Source of the DNA: Cellulomonas sp. 73-92
GTDB lineage: Bacteria > Actinomycetota > Actinomycetes > Actinomycetales > Cellulomonadaceae
Reading direction: 5' to 3'
DNA length: 64,000 bases
Assembly (NCBI RefSeq): GCF_001898175.1
Contig: NZ_MKTH01000024.1
Coordinates: forward strand, 229,512 to 293,511
Made by a program: the position numbers and the translations under genes
Shown here: piece after piece, positions 36,396 through 45,417 of the stretch
Layout: every line of letters begins with the position of its first letter
Numbering within the stretch: position 1 is the stretch's first letter
The notes under the pieces: model-generated
Told to the model about the DNA's origin: nothing
Seen by the model: the letters and a program-made list of their open reading frames with translations, nothing else
Databases searched by the model: none

Positions 36396-37985
36396 GTGGC
36401 ACAGGTCATCACGCCCCAGCAGGCCGCCGCGCTGATCAAGGACGGCTCCACCGTGGCGCTGTCCGGCTTCGGCCTGGCATGCGTCAACGAGGAGACGCTC
36501 ATCGCCGTCGAGCAGCGGTTCCTGGCGGAGGCGGCCCCGCGCGACCTCACCGTGGTCCACGCGTCCGCGGTGGGCAACCGCCGCGACAGGGGCATGAGCC
36601 ACTGGGGTCACCGCGGCCTCATCAAGCGCTGGATCGGGGGCATCGCCATCGCCTCCCCCGGCCTGGCCAAGCTCATCCAGGAGGACGGCTGCCAGGCCTA
36701 CAACCTGCCGCAGGGCGTCATCACGCAGCTCTACCGCGAGATCGCCGCCAAGCGGCCCGGCGTCATCACCAAGGTGGGCCTCGGCACGTTCGTCGACCCG
36801 CGGGTCGAGGGCGCGCGCATGTCGCCGTCCTCGACCGACGACGTTGTGCAGGTCATCGAGCTCGCCGGCCAGGAGTGGCTGTTCTACCCCTCGTTCCCGG
36901 TCGACGTCGCGCTCATCCGCGGCACCGTGGCCGACGAGCACGGCAACCTCACGCTCGAGCACGAGGGCCTCAAGCTCGAGGTGCTGCCGATCGCCCAGGC
37001 CGCCCGCAACAGCGGCGGCATCGTCATCGCGCAGGTGGAGTCGATCGCCGCCGCCGGCTCGCTCGACCCGAACCTCGTCAAGGTGCCCGGCATCCTCGTC
37101 GACTACCTCGTCGTCTCGCAGCCGGAGAACCACTTCCAGACCGAGAACACGCGCTACAACCCGTCGTTCTCGGGCCAGCTGCGCGTGCCGCTGGAGGCGA
37201 TCACCCCCATCCCCCTCTCCGAGCGCAAGGTCATCGCGCGACGCAGCGCGATGGAGCTCCGCCCGGGGGCGGTGCTCAACCTCGGTGTCGGCATCCCGTG
37301 CGACGTCGGCACGGTCGCCGCCGAGGAGGGCATCAGCGACCAGATCATGCTCACCACGGAGGCCGGCGCCATCGGCGGCGTCCCGGCGGGCCTGAAGGAC
37401 TTCGGGCACGCGTACAACCCCGAGGCCCTGGTCGACATGCACTCGCAGTTCGACTTCTACGACGGCGGCGGCCTCGACTGCGCCGTGCTGGGCCTGGCCC
37501 AGGCGGACAGCCACGGGAACGTCAACGTCTCGAAGTTCAACGGGCGGGTGGCCGGCTGCGGTGGGTTCATCGACATCTGCCAGTCGGCCAAGACCCTGAT
37601 CTTCGCCGGCACGTTCACCGCCGGCGGCCTCGAGGTCGAGGTCGCCGGGGGCGAGGTGAAGGTCGTCGCGGAAGGCAAGGCGCACAAGTTCCTGCTCGAC
37701 GTCGAGCAGATCACCTTCTCGGGGACGTACGCGGCACAGCGGGGGCAGCGCGTGCTCTACGTCACCGAGCGCGCCGTGCTGCAGCTCGTCGACGGCGTCA
37801 TGACCGTCATCGAGATCGCCCCGGGCATCGACCTCCAGCGCGACGTCCTCGACCAGATGGACTTCACGCCCGCGGTCTCGCCCACCCTGAGCCCCATGCC
37901 CGCGGGACTGTTCCGCGAGGTCTGGGGAGAGCTGAACACCCTGTCCACCCCCGAGCGCACGGCCTCCGTCGCCGCTCTGTCCTGA
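36396..37985 (+). CDS. Acyl/propionate CoA-transferase, YdiF-type
   Basis: ALIKDGSTVALSGFGLACVNEETLIAVEQRF; LTTEAGAIGGVPAGLKDFGHAYNPEALVDMHSQFDFYDGGGLDCAVLGLAQAD. Confidence 0.88.
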   Translation: MAQVITPQQAAALIKDGSTVALSGFGLACVNEETLIAVEQRFLAEAAPRDLTVVHASAVGNRRDRGMSHWGHRGLIKRWIGGIAIASPGLAKLIQEDGCQAYNLPQGVITQLYREIAAKRPGVITKVGLGTFVDPRVEGARMSPSSTDDVVQVIELAGQEWLFYPSFPVDVALIRGTVADEHGNLTLEHEGLKLEVLPIAQAARNSGGIVIAQVESIAAAGSLDPNLVKVPGILVDYLVVSQPENHFQTENTRYNPSFSGQLRVPLEAITPIPLSERKVIARRSAMELRPGAVLNLGVGIPCDVGTVAAEEGISDQIMLTTEAGAIGGVPAGLKDFGHAYNPEALVDMHSQFDFYDGGGLDCAVLGLAQADSHGNVNVSKFNGRVAGCGGFIDICQSAKTLIFAGTFTAGGLEVEVAGGEVKVVAEGKAHKFLLDVEQITFSGTYAAQRGQRVLYVTERAVLQLVDGVMTVIEIAPGIDLQRDVLDQMDFTPAVSPTLSPMPAGLFREVWGELNTLSTPERTASVAALS

Positions 37986-37996
37986 AAGACACCGTG

Positions 37997-39244
37997 ATGC
38001 AGACCATCAATCGTTGGCGGGTCCTTGCCGGATCCGTGCTCGTCCTGCTGTGCACCGGCGCGATCTACGCCTTCTCGGTGTTCGCCGGGCCGCTCACCAG
38101 CGCGCACGGCTGGACCATGGGTCAGGTCATGCTGGCCTTCACCATCAACGGGGCCATCGCCCCCATCCCCATGATCGCCGGCGGCTACATCATCGACCGC
38201 GGCGGCGCCCGCCTCGCGATCTTCGGCGGCTCGCTCCTCTTCGCGCTCGGGTTCATCCTCACCGGCACCGCGAGCAGCACCACCCAGCTCTACCTCTACT
38301 ACGGCCTCATCGCCGGCCTGGGGCAGGGCTTCGCGTACTCGGGGTGCCTCAACAACACGATCAAGCTGTTCCCGGACCGGCGCGGCCTGGCGGCCGGCCT
38401 CATCACCATGGGCATGGGCGCCGGCTCGGTCGTCGCCGCCCCCGTGGCGCAGGCCATCATCAAGTCGTCGGGCGTCGGCGCGGCGTTCGTCCGCATGGGC
38501 ATCGTCTACGCCGTCGTCGTCGTGCTCGGCACGCTGCTCATCCAGCCCGCGCCGAACGGCTACGCCCCGGCCGGGTGGACCCCGCCGACCGGCGCCGCCG
38601 CCCCGGTGAACCACACGTGGACGGAGATGCTGAGGAAGCCGGCGTTCTACCTCATCTTCGTCATGCTCGGCGCCGGCGCCTTCTCCGGCCTGCTCATCGC
38701 CTCGCAGCTCTCCCCGATCGCCCAGACCAAGATGTTCGGCATCAGCGCCGCGACCGCCGCGGTGCTCGTCTCGATCTACTCGATCTGCAACGCGGCCGGG
38801 CGGTTCGCGTGGGGCGCGGTCTCCGACCGGCTCGGCTACACCACGGCCGTCGTGTTCATCTACGCGGTCGTCGCCGTGGCGATGGTGGTGCTCCTCACGC
38901 TGCACTCGACCGTCGGCTTCGTCATCGGGATCGTGCTGCTCGGCCTCTGCTTCGGCGGCGTGATGGGCGTGTTCCCCGCCCTGACCATGAAGACCTTCGG
39001 CCCCCGGTTCCAGGGCGTCAACTACGGCATCATGTTCAGCGCGTACTCGATCGCCGCGTACTTCGGCCCGAAGATCGGCGCGTCGATGGGTGGTGGCGCC
39101 AAGGGTGACTACACCAACCCGTTCATCGTCTCGATCGTCGTCGCCGGCGTCGGCATCGCGCTCGCCGTGGTGCTGGGCCGCGTCCTCGCCGTCAAGGCGC
39201 CGGCCGCGTCCCGGCCCGCCGCCCAGGTCGGCGCTGCCTCCTGA
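37997..39244 (+). CDS. MFS transporter, OFA (oxalate/formate antiporter) family
   Basis: NRWRVLAGSVLVLLCTGAIYAFSVFAGPL...YGLIAGLGQGFAYSGCLNNTIKLFPDRRGLAAGL. Confidence 0.88.
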   Translation: MQTINRWRVLAGSVLVLLCTGAIYAFSVFAGPLTSAHGWTMGQVMLAFTINGAIAPIPMIAGGYIIDRGGARLAIFGGSLLFALGFILTGTASSTTQLYLYYGLIAGLGQGFAYSGCLNNTIKLFPDRRGLAAGLITMGMGAGSVVAAPVAQAIIKSSGVGAAFVRMGIVYAVVVVLGTLLIQPAPNGYAPAGWTPPTGAAAPVNHTWTEMLRKPAFYLIFVMLGAGAFSGLLIASQLSPIAQTKMFGISAATAAVLVSIYSICNAAGRFAWGAVSDRLGYTTAVVFIYAVVAVAMVVLLTLHSTVGFVIGIVLLGLCFGGVMGVFPALTMKTFGPRFQGVNYGIMFSAYSIAAYFGPKIGASMGGGAKGDYTNPFIVSIVVAGVGIALAVVLGRVLAVKAPAASRPAAQVGAAS

Positions 39245-39249
39245 GCACC

Positions 39250-39293
39250 CCGGTGGAGGGGCGACCGGGCCCGTCCTGCCGCCCCTCCACCGG
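39250..39293 (+). terminator. Strong stem-loop between MFS and acyl-CoA ligase genes
   Basis: CCGGTGGAGGGGCG - 16 nt - CGCCCCTCCACCGG, perfect 14-bp stem; no U-tract. Confidence 0.5.
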
Positions 39294-39309
39294 CCTCACC
39301 CGTGACGCG

Positions 39310-40860
39310 ATGATGTCCCCCACCGACCTGTCTCTGGTCTCGGCGCTCGGACGCCGGGCCCAGGACCGTCCCGACGATCCCGTGATCCGCGACGACGCGG
39401 ACGCGGTGCTCGACGCCGGCACGGTGTGGCGCCTCGCGACGGCGCTGGCCACCACCCTGCGCGAGCAGGGCACCCGGCGCGGCGACCGCGTGTGCTGGTC
39501 CGGTCGCAACGACCCCGGGCTCCTGGTCACGCTGCTCGCCACCCACCTCGCCGGCGCCGTGTTCGTCCCCCTCAACTTCCGCGCCACCGGCCCGGAGCTG
39601 GCCGCGGCGCTGGACCTCGTCGAACCGCGAGCGGTGGTGGTGCACCCCGCGACGGGGCCGGTGGACCCGGACCTGGCGGCCTGCGCCCCCGCCCGGCTCG
39701 ACTGGCCGACGGCCGCGCTGCGACCCGCGGACGACGAGCCCGCCGTCTCCCCCGACCCGGACGACCTGGCCGTCCTCATGTTCACGTCGGGTTCCACGGG
39801 TCGCCCCCGGGCCGTCATGCTCAGCCACGCCAACCTGTGGTGGAGCTCCCGCAACCTCGAGGAGTGCCTCGACCTGAGGGCGGACGACGTCACCCTCGCC
39901 GTCGCCCCGATGTTCCACATCGGCGGCCTCAACACCTTCACCCTGAGCACGCTGCGCCGCGGTGGCACCGCCGTGGTGCGATCCACCTTCTGCGCCGAAC
40001 GGACGCTGACGGACCTGGCCGTCGGGGGCATCACGAGCGTGTTCGGGGTGCCCGCCATGTATGCCGCGATCGCCCGGTGCCCCGAGTTCGGGCAGACCGA
40101 CCTCTCCCACCTCCGGGTCGCCCTCGTCGGCGGTGCACCGGTCGCGACGCAGCTCGTCGAGGCCTACGCCCGGCAGGGCGCCACGCTGTACCCCTCCTGG
40201 GGGATGACGGAGGTCGCTCCCTCCGGGACGCTCCAGCGCCAGGCCCGCGGCGGATCGCCCACGTGCTCGATCGGCACCCCGCTGCCCTACCTCGAGCTGC
40301 AGCTCGTCGACACCGCGTCCGGCGAGGTCGTCACAGGCGCCGGACGCCGCGGCGAGATCCGCGTCCGCGGACCACAGGTGACGCGCGGCTACTGGCGCGA
40401 CCCGCAGGCCACCGCGGCGGCGCTCGCGGACGGCTGGCTGCGCACCGGGGACCTCGCCGTGCGTGCCGACGACGGGTGCCTGGACGTCGTCGGGCGCATG
40501 AGCGACGTGATCAACACCGGCGGCGAGAAGGTGCTGCCCGACGAGGTCGCGGCCGCGATCGCCGGGCTGGACGTCGCCGACCTCGTCGTGGTGGGCGCCC
40601 CGGACCCGACCTGGGGCGAGATCGTCGTCGCCGTGCTCGAGTGCGACCCAGCGACGGCGCCGTCGCTCGAGGAGGTCAGGGCGCTCGCGTCCCCGCAGCT
40701 CGCCCGCTACAAGCTGCCGAAGGCGGTCGTCGCCCTGGCCGCCCTCCCACGCACCGCGAGCGGCAAGGTGGACCGGTGCGCCGTCCGGACGCTCGCGGCG
40801 TACCACCTCCGCCCCGAGCAGGGCGACGGCTCAGCGGCCGCGGTGGGTCCGACCGACTAG
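39310..40860 (+). CDS. AMP-dependent acyl-CoA synthetase/ligase
   Basis: VLMFTSGSTGRPRAVMLSHANL; YPSWGMTEVAPSG; LRTGDLAVRADDGCLDVVGRMSDVINTGGEKVLPDEV; LPRTASGKVDR. Confidence 0.9.
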   Translation: MMSPTDLSLVSALGRRAQDRPDDPVIRDDADAVLDAGTVWRLATALATTLREQGTRRGDRVCWSGRNDPGLLVTLLATHLAGAVFVPLNFRATGPELAAALDLVEPRAVVVHPATGPVDPDLAACAPARLDWPTAALRPADDEPAVSPDPDDLAVLMFTSGSTGRPRAVMLSHANLWWSSRNLEECLDLRADDVTLAVAPMFHIGGLNTFTLSTLRRGGTAVVRSTFCAERTLTDLAVGGITSVFGVPAMYAAIARCPEFGQTDLSHLRVALVGGAPVATQLVEAYARQGATLYPSWGMTEVAPSGTLQRQARGGSPTCSIGTPLPYLELQLVDTASGEVVTGAGRRGEIRVRGPQVTRGYWRDPQATAAALADGWLRTGDLAVRADDGCLDVVGRMSDVINTGGEKVLPDEVAAAIAGLDVADLVVVGAPDPTWGEIVVAVLECDPATAPSLEEVRALASPQLARYKLPKAVVALAALPRTASGKVDRCAVRTLAAYHLRPEQGDGSAAAVGPTD

Positions 40861-42194
40861 AGCCCGTTGGCCCGTGTGACCGTGGCGAACCAGCGTGCGC
40901 TGTCCTTGGGGATGCGGGCCTGGGTGGCGTAGTCGACGTAGTGCATGCCGTAGCGGTAGCCGTAGCCCCACGACCACTCGAAGTCGTCGAGCAGCGACCA
41001 GGGGAAGAAGCCGACGAGCGGGACGCCGTCGTCGATCGCCTGCCGTGCGGCGCGGATGTGGGACTCGTAGAACGCGATGCGCTCGGCGTCGTGGACACGG
41101 CCCTCGGGGTCGACGTAGTCGTGCAGGGCGATGCCGGTCTCGGTGACGACGAGCGGCACCGAGGTGTAGTCGCGGGCGACCCGGGTGAGCACGGTGCGCA
41201 GGCCCTCGGGGTGCACCCCGATGCCGACGATCGTCGGGTCGGGGTCCGGGACGCGCCGCCAGCCGCGGACCGGGTCGTCGGGGTCCGCCAGCACCGCGTG
41301 CTGCTCGTAGTAGTTGATGCCGAAGAAGTCCAGCGGCGCCGCGATCGTGGCCAGGTCGCCGTCGCGGACGAAGCCGAAGTCCGTGACGTCCCGGAAGTAC
41401 GCGGCCGCGTCCGGCGGGTAGGCGCCGGTGAACAGCGGGTCGAGGAACATCCGGTTCTCGACGAGGTCGAGTCGGCGCGCGGCCGCCTGGTCCTCGGCGG
41501 TGGCGGAGGCCGGGTAGGGCGCGGTCAGGTTGCAGGTGATCCCCACGTGGCCGGCGACGGCCTGCTCCCGCAGCCGTTGCGCCCCGATGCCGTGGGCGAG
41601 CAGGAGGTGGTGGACGGCCCGGACGGCGGTCGCCTCGTCCCGCATCCCGGGCGCGTGCTGGCCGAGGGCGTGCCCGACGAAGGCGGAGCAGTACGGCTCG
41701 TTGAGGGTCAGCCAGTACGGCACGCGGTCGCCCAGGCGTTCCGCGACCGCGGCGACGTAGTCGCCGTACCGGTGGGCGGTGTCACGGTTCGCCCAGCCGC
41801 CGAGGTCCTGCAGGTACTGCGGCAGGTCCCAGTGGTACAGCGTCACCACCGGCGTGATGGCGCGAGCCAGCAGCTCGTCGACGATCCGTTCGTAGAAGTC
41901 CAGCCCCTTCGGGTTGACGTTCCCACCGAGCTCCGGGACCACGCGTGGCCAGGCGATCGAGAACCGATAGGCGTTGACGCCCAGGTCCTCCAGCAGGTCG
42001 ACGTCGTCGCGCCAGCGGTGGTAGTGGTCGCAGGCGATGTCGCCCGTGTCACCGCGCACGGTGGCGCCGGGCGTGTGCGAGAACGTGTCCCAGATGGACG
42101 GCGTGCGTCCGTCGTCGTCGACGGCCCCTTCGATCTGGTAGGCGGCGGTCGCGGTTCCCCACAGGAAGCCGTCGGGGAAGGCGTTCGTGGTCAT
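40857..42194 (-). CDS. Beta-glucosidase, glycoside hydrolase family 1
   Basis: FPDGFLWGTATAAYQIEGA, TLNEPYC, PLVVTETGIA, FFPWSLLDDFEWSWGYGYRYG. Confidence 0.93.
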   Translation of the reverse strand: MTTNAFPDGFLWGTATAAYQIEGAVDDDGRTPSIWDTFSHTPGATVRGDTGDIACDHYHRWRDDVDLLEDLGVNAYRFSIAWPRVVPELGGNVNPKGLDFYERIVDELLARAITPVVTLYHWDLPQYLQDLGGWANRDTAHRYGDYVAAVAERLGDRVPYWLTLNEPYCSAFVGHALGQHAPGMRDEATAVRAVHHLLLAHGIGAQRLREQAVAGHVGITCNLTAPYPASATAEDQAAARRLDLVENRMFLDPLFTGAYPPDAAAYFRDVTDFGFVRDGDLATIAAPLDFFGINYYEQHAVLADPDDPVRGWRRVPDPDPTIVGIGVHPEGLRTVLTRVARDYTSVPLVVTETGIALHDYVDPEGRVHDAERIAFYESHIRAARQAIDDGVPLVGFFPWSLLDDFEWSWGYGYRYGMHYVDYATQARIPKDSARWFATVTRANGL

Positions 42195-42224
42195 GTCAGG
42201 TCCAAGTCGCGTCGGAGTTCGGGC

Positions 42225-43439
42225 TCAGTCGAAGGCACCGCGGTCGAGGCGTCGGCGACGCCCGATCGCGTCCACGACGACGGCGATCACGAGGATCACG
42301 CCCGTGGAGATGTTCTTGATCGCCGCCGGCTGGCCGAGCAGGTCCAGGCCGTTCTGCACCGATCCGACGACCAGCGCGCCCAGCAGCGCCTGGTAGATCC
42401 GGCCCCGCCCACCGAACAGGCTGGTGCCGCCGATCACGGCCGCGGCGATCGCGTTGAGCTGCAGGGTGCCGCCACCCAGGGCGCTGGAGGCGGAGAACTG
42501 CCGCGACGCCTCCAGCACCCCGGCCAGGGCCGCCAGCGCCGAGACGATGACGAAGACGACGATCGTGGTCCTGCGGACCCCGATGCCGGCTCGTCGGGCG
42601 GCCTCGCGGTTGCCGCCGATCGCGTAGACGTGCTGCCCGAAGGTCGTCTGCCGCATCAGGACGGTGCCGGCGGCCAGCAGCACGACGAGGATGACGAGCA
42701 TCCACGGCACGCCGAAGTACGAGTTCAGCAGCGCCGCACCGCCGAGGGCCACCACGGCGACGACTGCCAGCGTGGTGACGCCGCTGCGCACCGACGCACC
42801 GGCCAGCCCGTAGCGCCGGCGACGGCGCCGGTTGCCCCCGACGACCGCCGCCGCGGCGAGGATCCCGACCCCCGCCAGCGCCCAGCCCCAGGCGGGCGGC
42901 AGGTAGGTGGAGGCGATCGCCTTGACGAGCGGGTCACGGATCGCGATCTCGCCTCCGGCGCCGACGACGAGCAGCTGCACGCCCTGCCAGACGAGCAGGC
43001 CGGCCAGCGTGACGATGAAGGACGGGATGCCGAACGCGGTGATGACCGTGCCGTGGACGAGGCCGATGAGGCATCCGATGAGCAGGGCCAGCCCGATCGC
43101 GGCCAGTCCCGGCAGGTGCCCGTCGCGGATCGTCAGTGCCACGACCCCGGCGCTGACACCGGCGATGGCACCCACCGACAGGTCGATCTCGCCCAGGACG
43201 AGGACGATCACCATGCCGATCGACAGCGTGCCGAGCACGCCGATCTGCAGCACGAGGTTCGACAGGTTCCGCGCGGTGAGGAAGTGCGGGTTGAGCAGCT
43301 GGAAGACGCCCCAGACAGCCGCCATGCCGAGGAGGACCAGGACCGGTCCGGTCAGGTGCGGGGCGCGCACCGCGGCGCGGCCGCGGTCACGGTCGGGTGA
43401 CGGCGGGGCGGTCGCGGCCGCTGGGCTGGTGGTGGTCAT
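42225..43439 (-). CDS. Sugar ABC transporter permease (XylH/RbsC-type)
   Basis: GTLSIGMVIVLVLGEIDLSVGAIAGVSAGV; FGQHVYAIGGNREAARRAGI; AVIGGTSLFGGRG. Confidence 0.9.
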   Translation of the reverse strand: MTTTSPAAATAPPSPDRDRGRAAVRAPHLTGPVLVLLGMAAVWGVFQLLNPHFLTARNLSNLVLQIGVLGTLSIGMVIVLVLGEIDLSVGAIAGVSAGVVALTIRDGHLPGLAAIGLALLIGCLIGLVHGTVITAFGIPSFIVTLAGLLVWQGVQLLVVGAGGEIAIRDPLVKAIASTYLPPAWGWALAGVGILAAAAVVGGNRRRRRRYGLAGASVRSGVTTLAVVAVVALGGAALLNSYFGVPWMLVILVVLLAAGTVLMRQTTFGQHVYAIGGNREAARRAGIGVRRTTIVVFVIVSALAALAGVLEASRQFSASSALGGGTLQLNAIAAAVIGGTSLFGGRGRIYQALLGALVVGSVQNGLDLLGQPAAIKNISTGVILVIAVVVDAIGRRRRLDRGAFD

Positions 43440-44242
43440 CACGAGTCCTTCCGGGGGCCGACCTCGGCGCTGCCGGTGATGGCGGCCACCACCTGGTCGG
43501 GGGTCGTCTCGGACGTCAGGAAAGTGCCGGCGTTGCGCCCCAGCCGCAGGACGCAGATCCGGTCGGCCACCGCGAAGACGTCGGCCATGTTGTGGGAGAT
43601 GACGACCACGCCCAGGCCGCGCTCCCGCAGGCTGCGCACCAGCCGGTAGACCATCGCCGTCTGTGCCACGCCCAGGGCCGCGGTCGGCTCGTCGAGCAGC
43701 ACGATGCGTGATCCCCACAGCGCGGCGCGGCTGACCGCGACCGCCTGGCGCTGGCCGCCGGACAGGGCCGCGACCGGGGCGTCGAGCCGGGGCAGGTGGG
43801 CCGCCAGGTCCGCGATCACGGCAGCGGCGTCACGCTCCATCTCCTCGCGGTTGAGGAACGGGGTCCGCGAGCGCCGCACCTCGCGGCCGAGGTAGAGGTT
43901 GGCGACCACGTCGAGGTTGTCGCAGAGCGCGAGGTCCTGGTAGACGGTCTCGATGCCCAGCCGGGTGGCCGCGGCGGGCGAGCCGAGCTCCGCCGGTTGA
44001 CCGTCGACGAGGACCGTGCCCTCGTCGATGCGGTGCGTGCCGGCGATCGCCTTGACGAGCGTCGACTTGCCGGCGCCGTTGTCGCCGACGAGCGCGACGA
44101 CCTCCCCCGCGTTCACGTCGAGGTCGACGCCGTCGAGGGCGACCACGTGCCCGTAGCGCTTGCCGATGCCCCGCATCTGCAGGACGGGCCGGGTCGTCGC
44201 TCCCGACCCGTCCTGCAGCGCGGTCCTCGTCACAGCGGGCAC
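43439..44242 (-). CDS. Sugar ABC transporter ATP-binding protein, single nucleotide-binding domain
   Basis: GDNGAGKSTLVKAIAG, ALSGGQRQAVAVSRA, IVLLDEPTAALG. Confidence 0.92.
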   Translation of the reverse strand: MPAVTRTALQDGSGATTRPVLQMRGIGKRYGHVVALDGVDLDVNAGEVVALVGDNGAGKSTLVKAIAGTHRIDEGTVLVDGQPAELGSPAAATRLGIETVYQDLALCDNLDVVANLYLGREVRRSRTPFLNREEMERDAAAVIADLAAHLPRLDAPVAALSGGQRQAVAVSRAALWGSRIVLLDEPTAALGVAQTAMVYRLVRSLRERGLGVVVISHNMADVFAVADRICVLRLGRNAGTFLTSETTPDQVVAAITGSAEVGPRKDS

Positions 44243-45357
44243 TTGCTCGCCGCAGCGTCGACGCAGATCTTCGCCTTCGTCGTGAACCCGTCCTTGATGA
44301 CCGTGTCCGCGATGTTCTTCAGCGTGACCGCCACCGGCTTGAGCAGCACGGAGGGGATGTCACCCGAGCCGTTGTTGACCGACTGGGTCGCCGTCGCCTT
44401 GAACGTGGCGTCGTCACCCGTGGCCAGGGCCAGCGCCAGCTTGGCGGCCGTCGTCGCCTCGTCGTGGATCGACTTGTAGACGGTCATCGACTGGTCGCCC
44501 AGGATGATGCTCGTCAGGCCCGCATCGGTGGCGTCCTGGCCGGTGACCAGGACCTTCCCGTTGAGCTGACGGGCGGTCAGGGCCGTGATCACCGCGGTGG
44601 CGAGCCCGTCGTTCGGTGCCAGCACACCGTCGACCTTGTCGTTCAGCTTGGTCAGGGCCTGCTCCATCGACCGCTGCCCGGTCGCCGGGTCGAAGCCGGC
44701 GGTGTCCGACTCGTAGCCGAGCTTGAGCTTGCCGGAGGCGAACGCGGGGTCGAGGACCTTGTGCGCGCCCGCCTTGAACGCCGCACCGGGCGCCGAGGTG
44801 GTGTCGCCGTTGATCATGACGACCGTCGAGCCGTCCTTGAGGTTGTCCAGCAGGTACTGGCCCTGCATCTCGCCGACCGTCTCGTTCTCGAACGAGATGT
44901 AGCCGTCGGGCACGGCGCCTTCGATGTTGCCGTCGTAGGCGAGCACCTTCGCACCGTCGGCGTGCGCCTTCTCCACGATCGACGCGCCGGCCTGCGCGGT
45001 GTAGGGGCTGATGACGATGACCTTGGCGCCGTTGGTCAGCGCCGACTCGGCCTGCTGCAGCTGGGTGTCGGCCGAACCCTGGGCGTTGTTGGCGATGACC
45101 GTCGCGTTCGGGTCGAGCGCCTTGACGGCGTCCGTGAAGTACGGCTTGTCCTTGCCCTCGAACCGGTCGGCGCAGGTGGAGCACGGCATGAGGAACGCGA
45201 TGGTGACCGCCGGACCGCCGGCGGCCGCCGTGGTGGCGGCAGGGGCGCCGGCTCCGGCCGTCGTGGAGGGCGGCTGCGTGCCGCCGGCGCTGCTGCAGGC
45301 GGCGAGGGCGGCGATCGCGATGGCGGCGAGGGTGGCCGCGGCGAGGCGAGATCGCAT
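44230..45357 (-). CDS. Sugar ABC transporter substrate-binding lipoprotein
   Basis: Lipobox LAACSSAGG; VIANNAQGSADTQLQQAESALTNGAKVIVISPYTAQAG. Confidence 0.9.
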   Translation of the reverse strand: MRSRLAAATLAAIAIAALAACSSAGGTQPPSTTAGAGAPAATTAAAGGPAVTIAFLMPCSTCADRFEGKDKPYFTDAVKALDPNATVIANNAQGSADTQLQQAESALTNGAKVIVISPYTAQAGASIVEKAHADGAKVLAYDGNIEGAVPDGYISFENETVGEMQGQYLLDNLKDGSTVVMINGDTTSAPGAAFKAGAHKVLDPAFASGKLKLGYESDTAGFDPATGQRSMEQALTKLNDKVDGVLAPNDGLATAVITALTARQLNGKVLVTGQDATDAGLTSIILGDQSMTVYKSIHDEATTAAKLALALATGDDATFKATATQSVNNGSGDIPSVLLKPVAVTLKNIADTVIKDGFTTKAKICVDAAASKCPL

Positions 45358-45417
45358 CGTTGCGATTCCTTTCTGTGGGGGCGGAGGAACTGTTCGGACG
45401 GTGGCGCGTGGCTGGGG

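Noticed and set aside
39426-43400. 1324-aa plus-strand ORF
   Set aside because: Shadow ORF antisense to GH1 and ABC genes and out of frame with the acyl-CoA ligase; no recognisable domain
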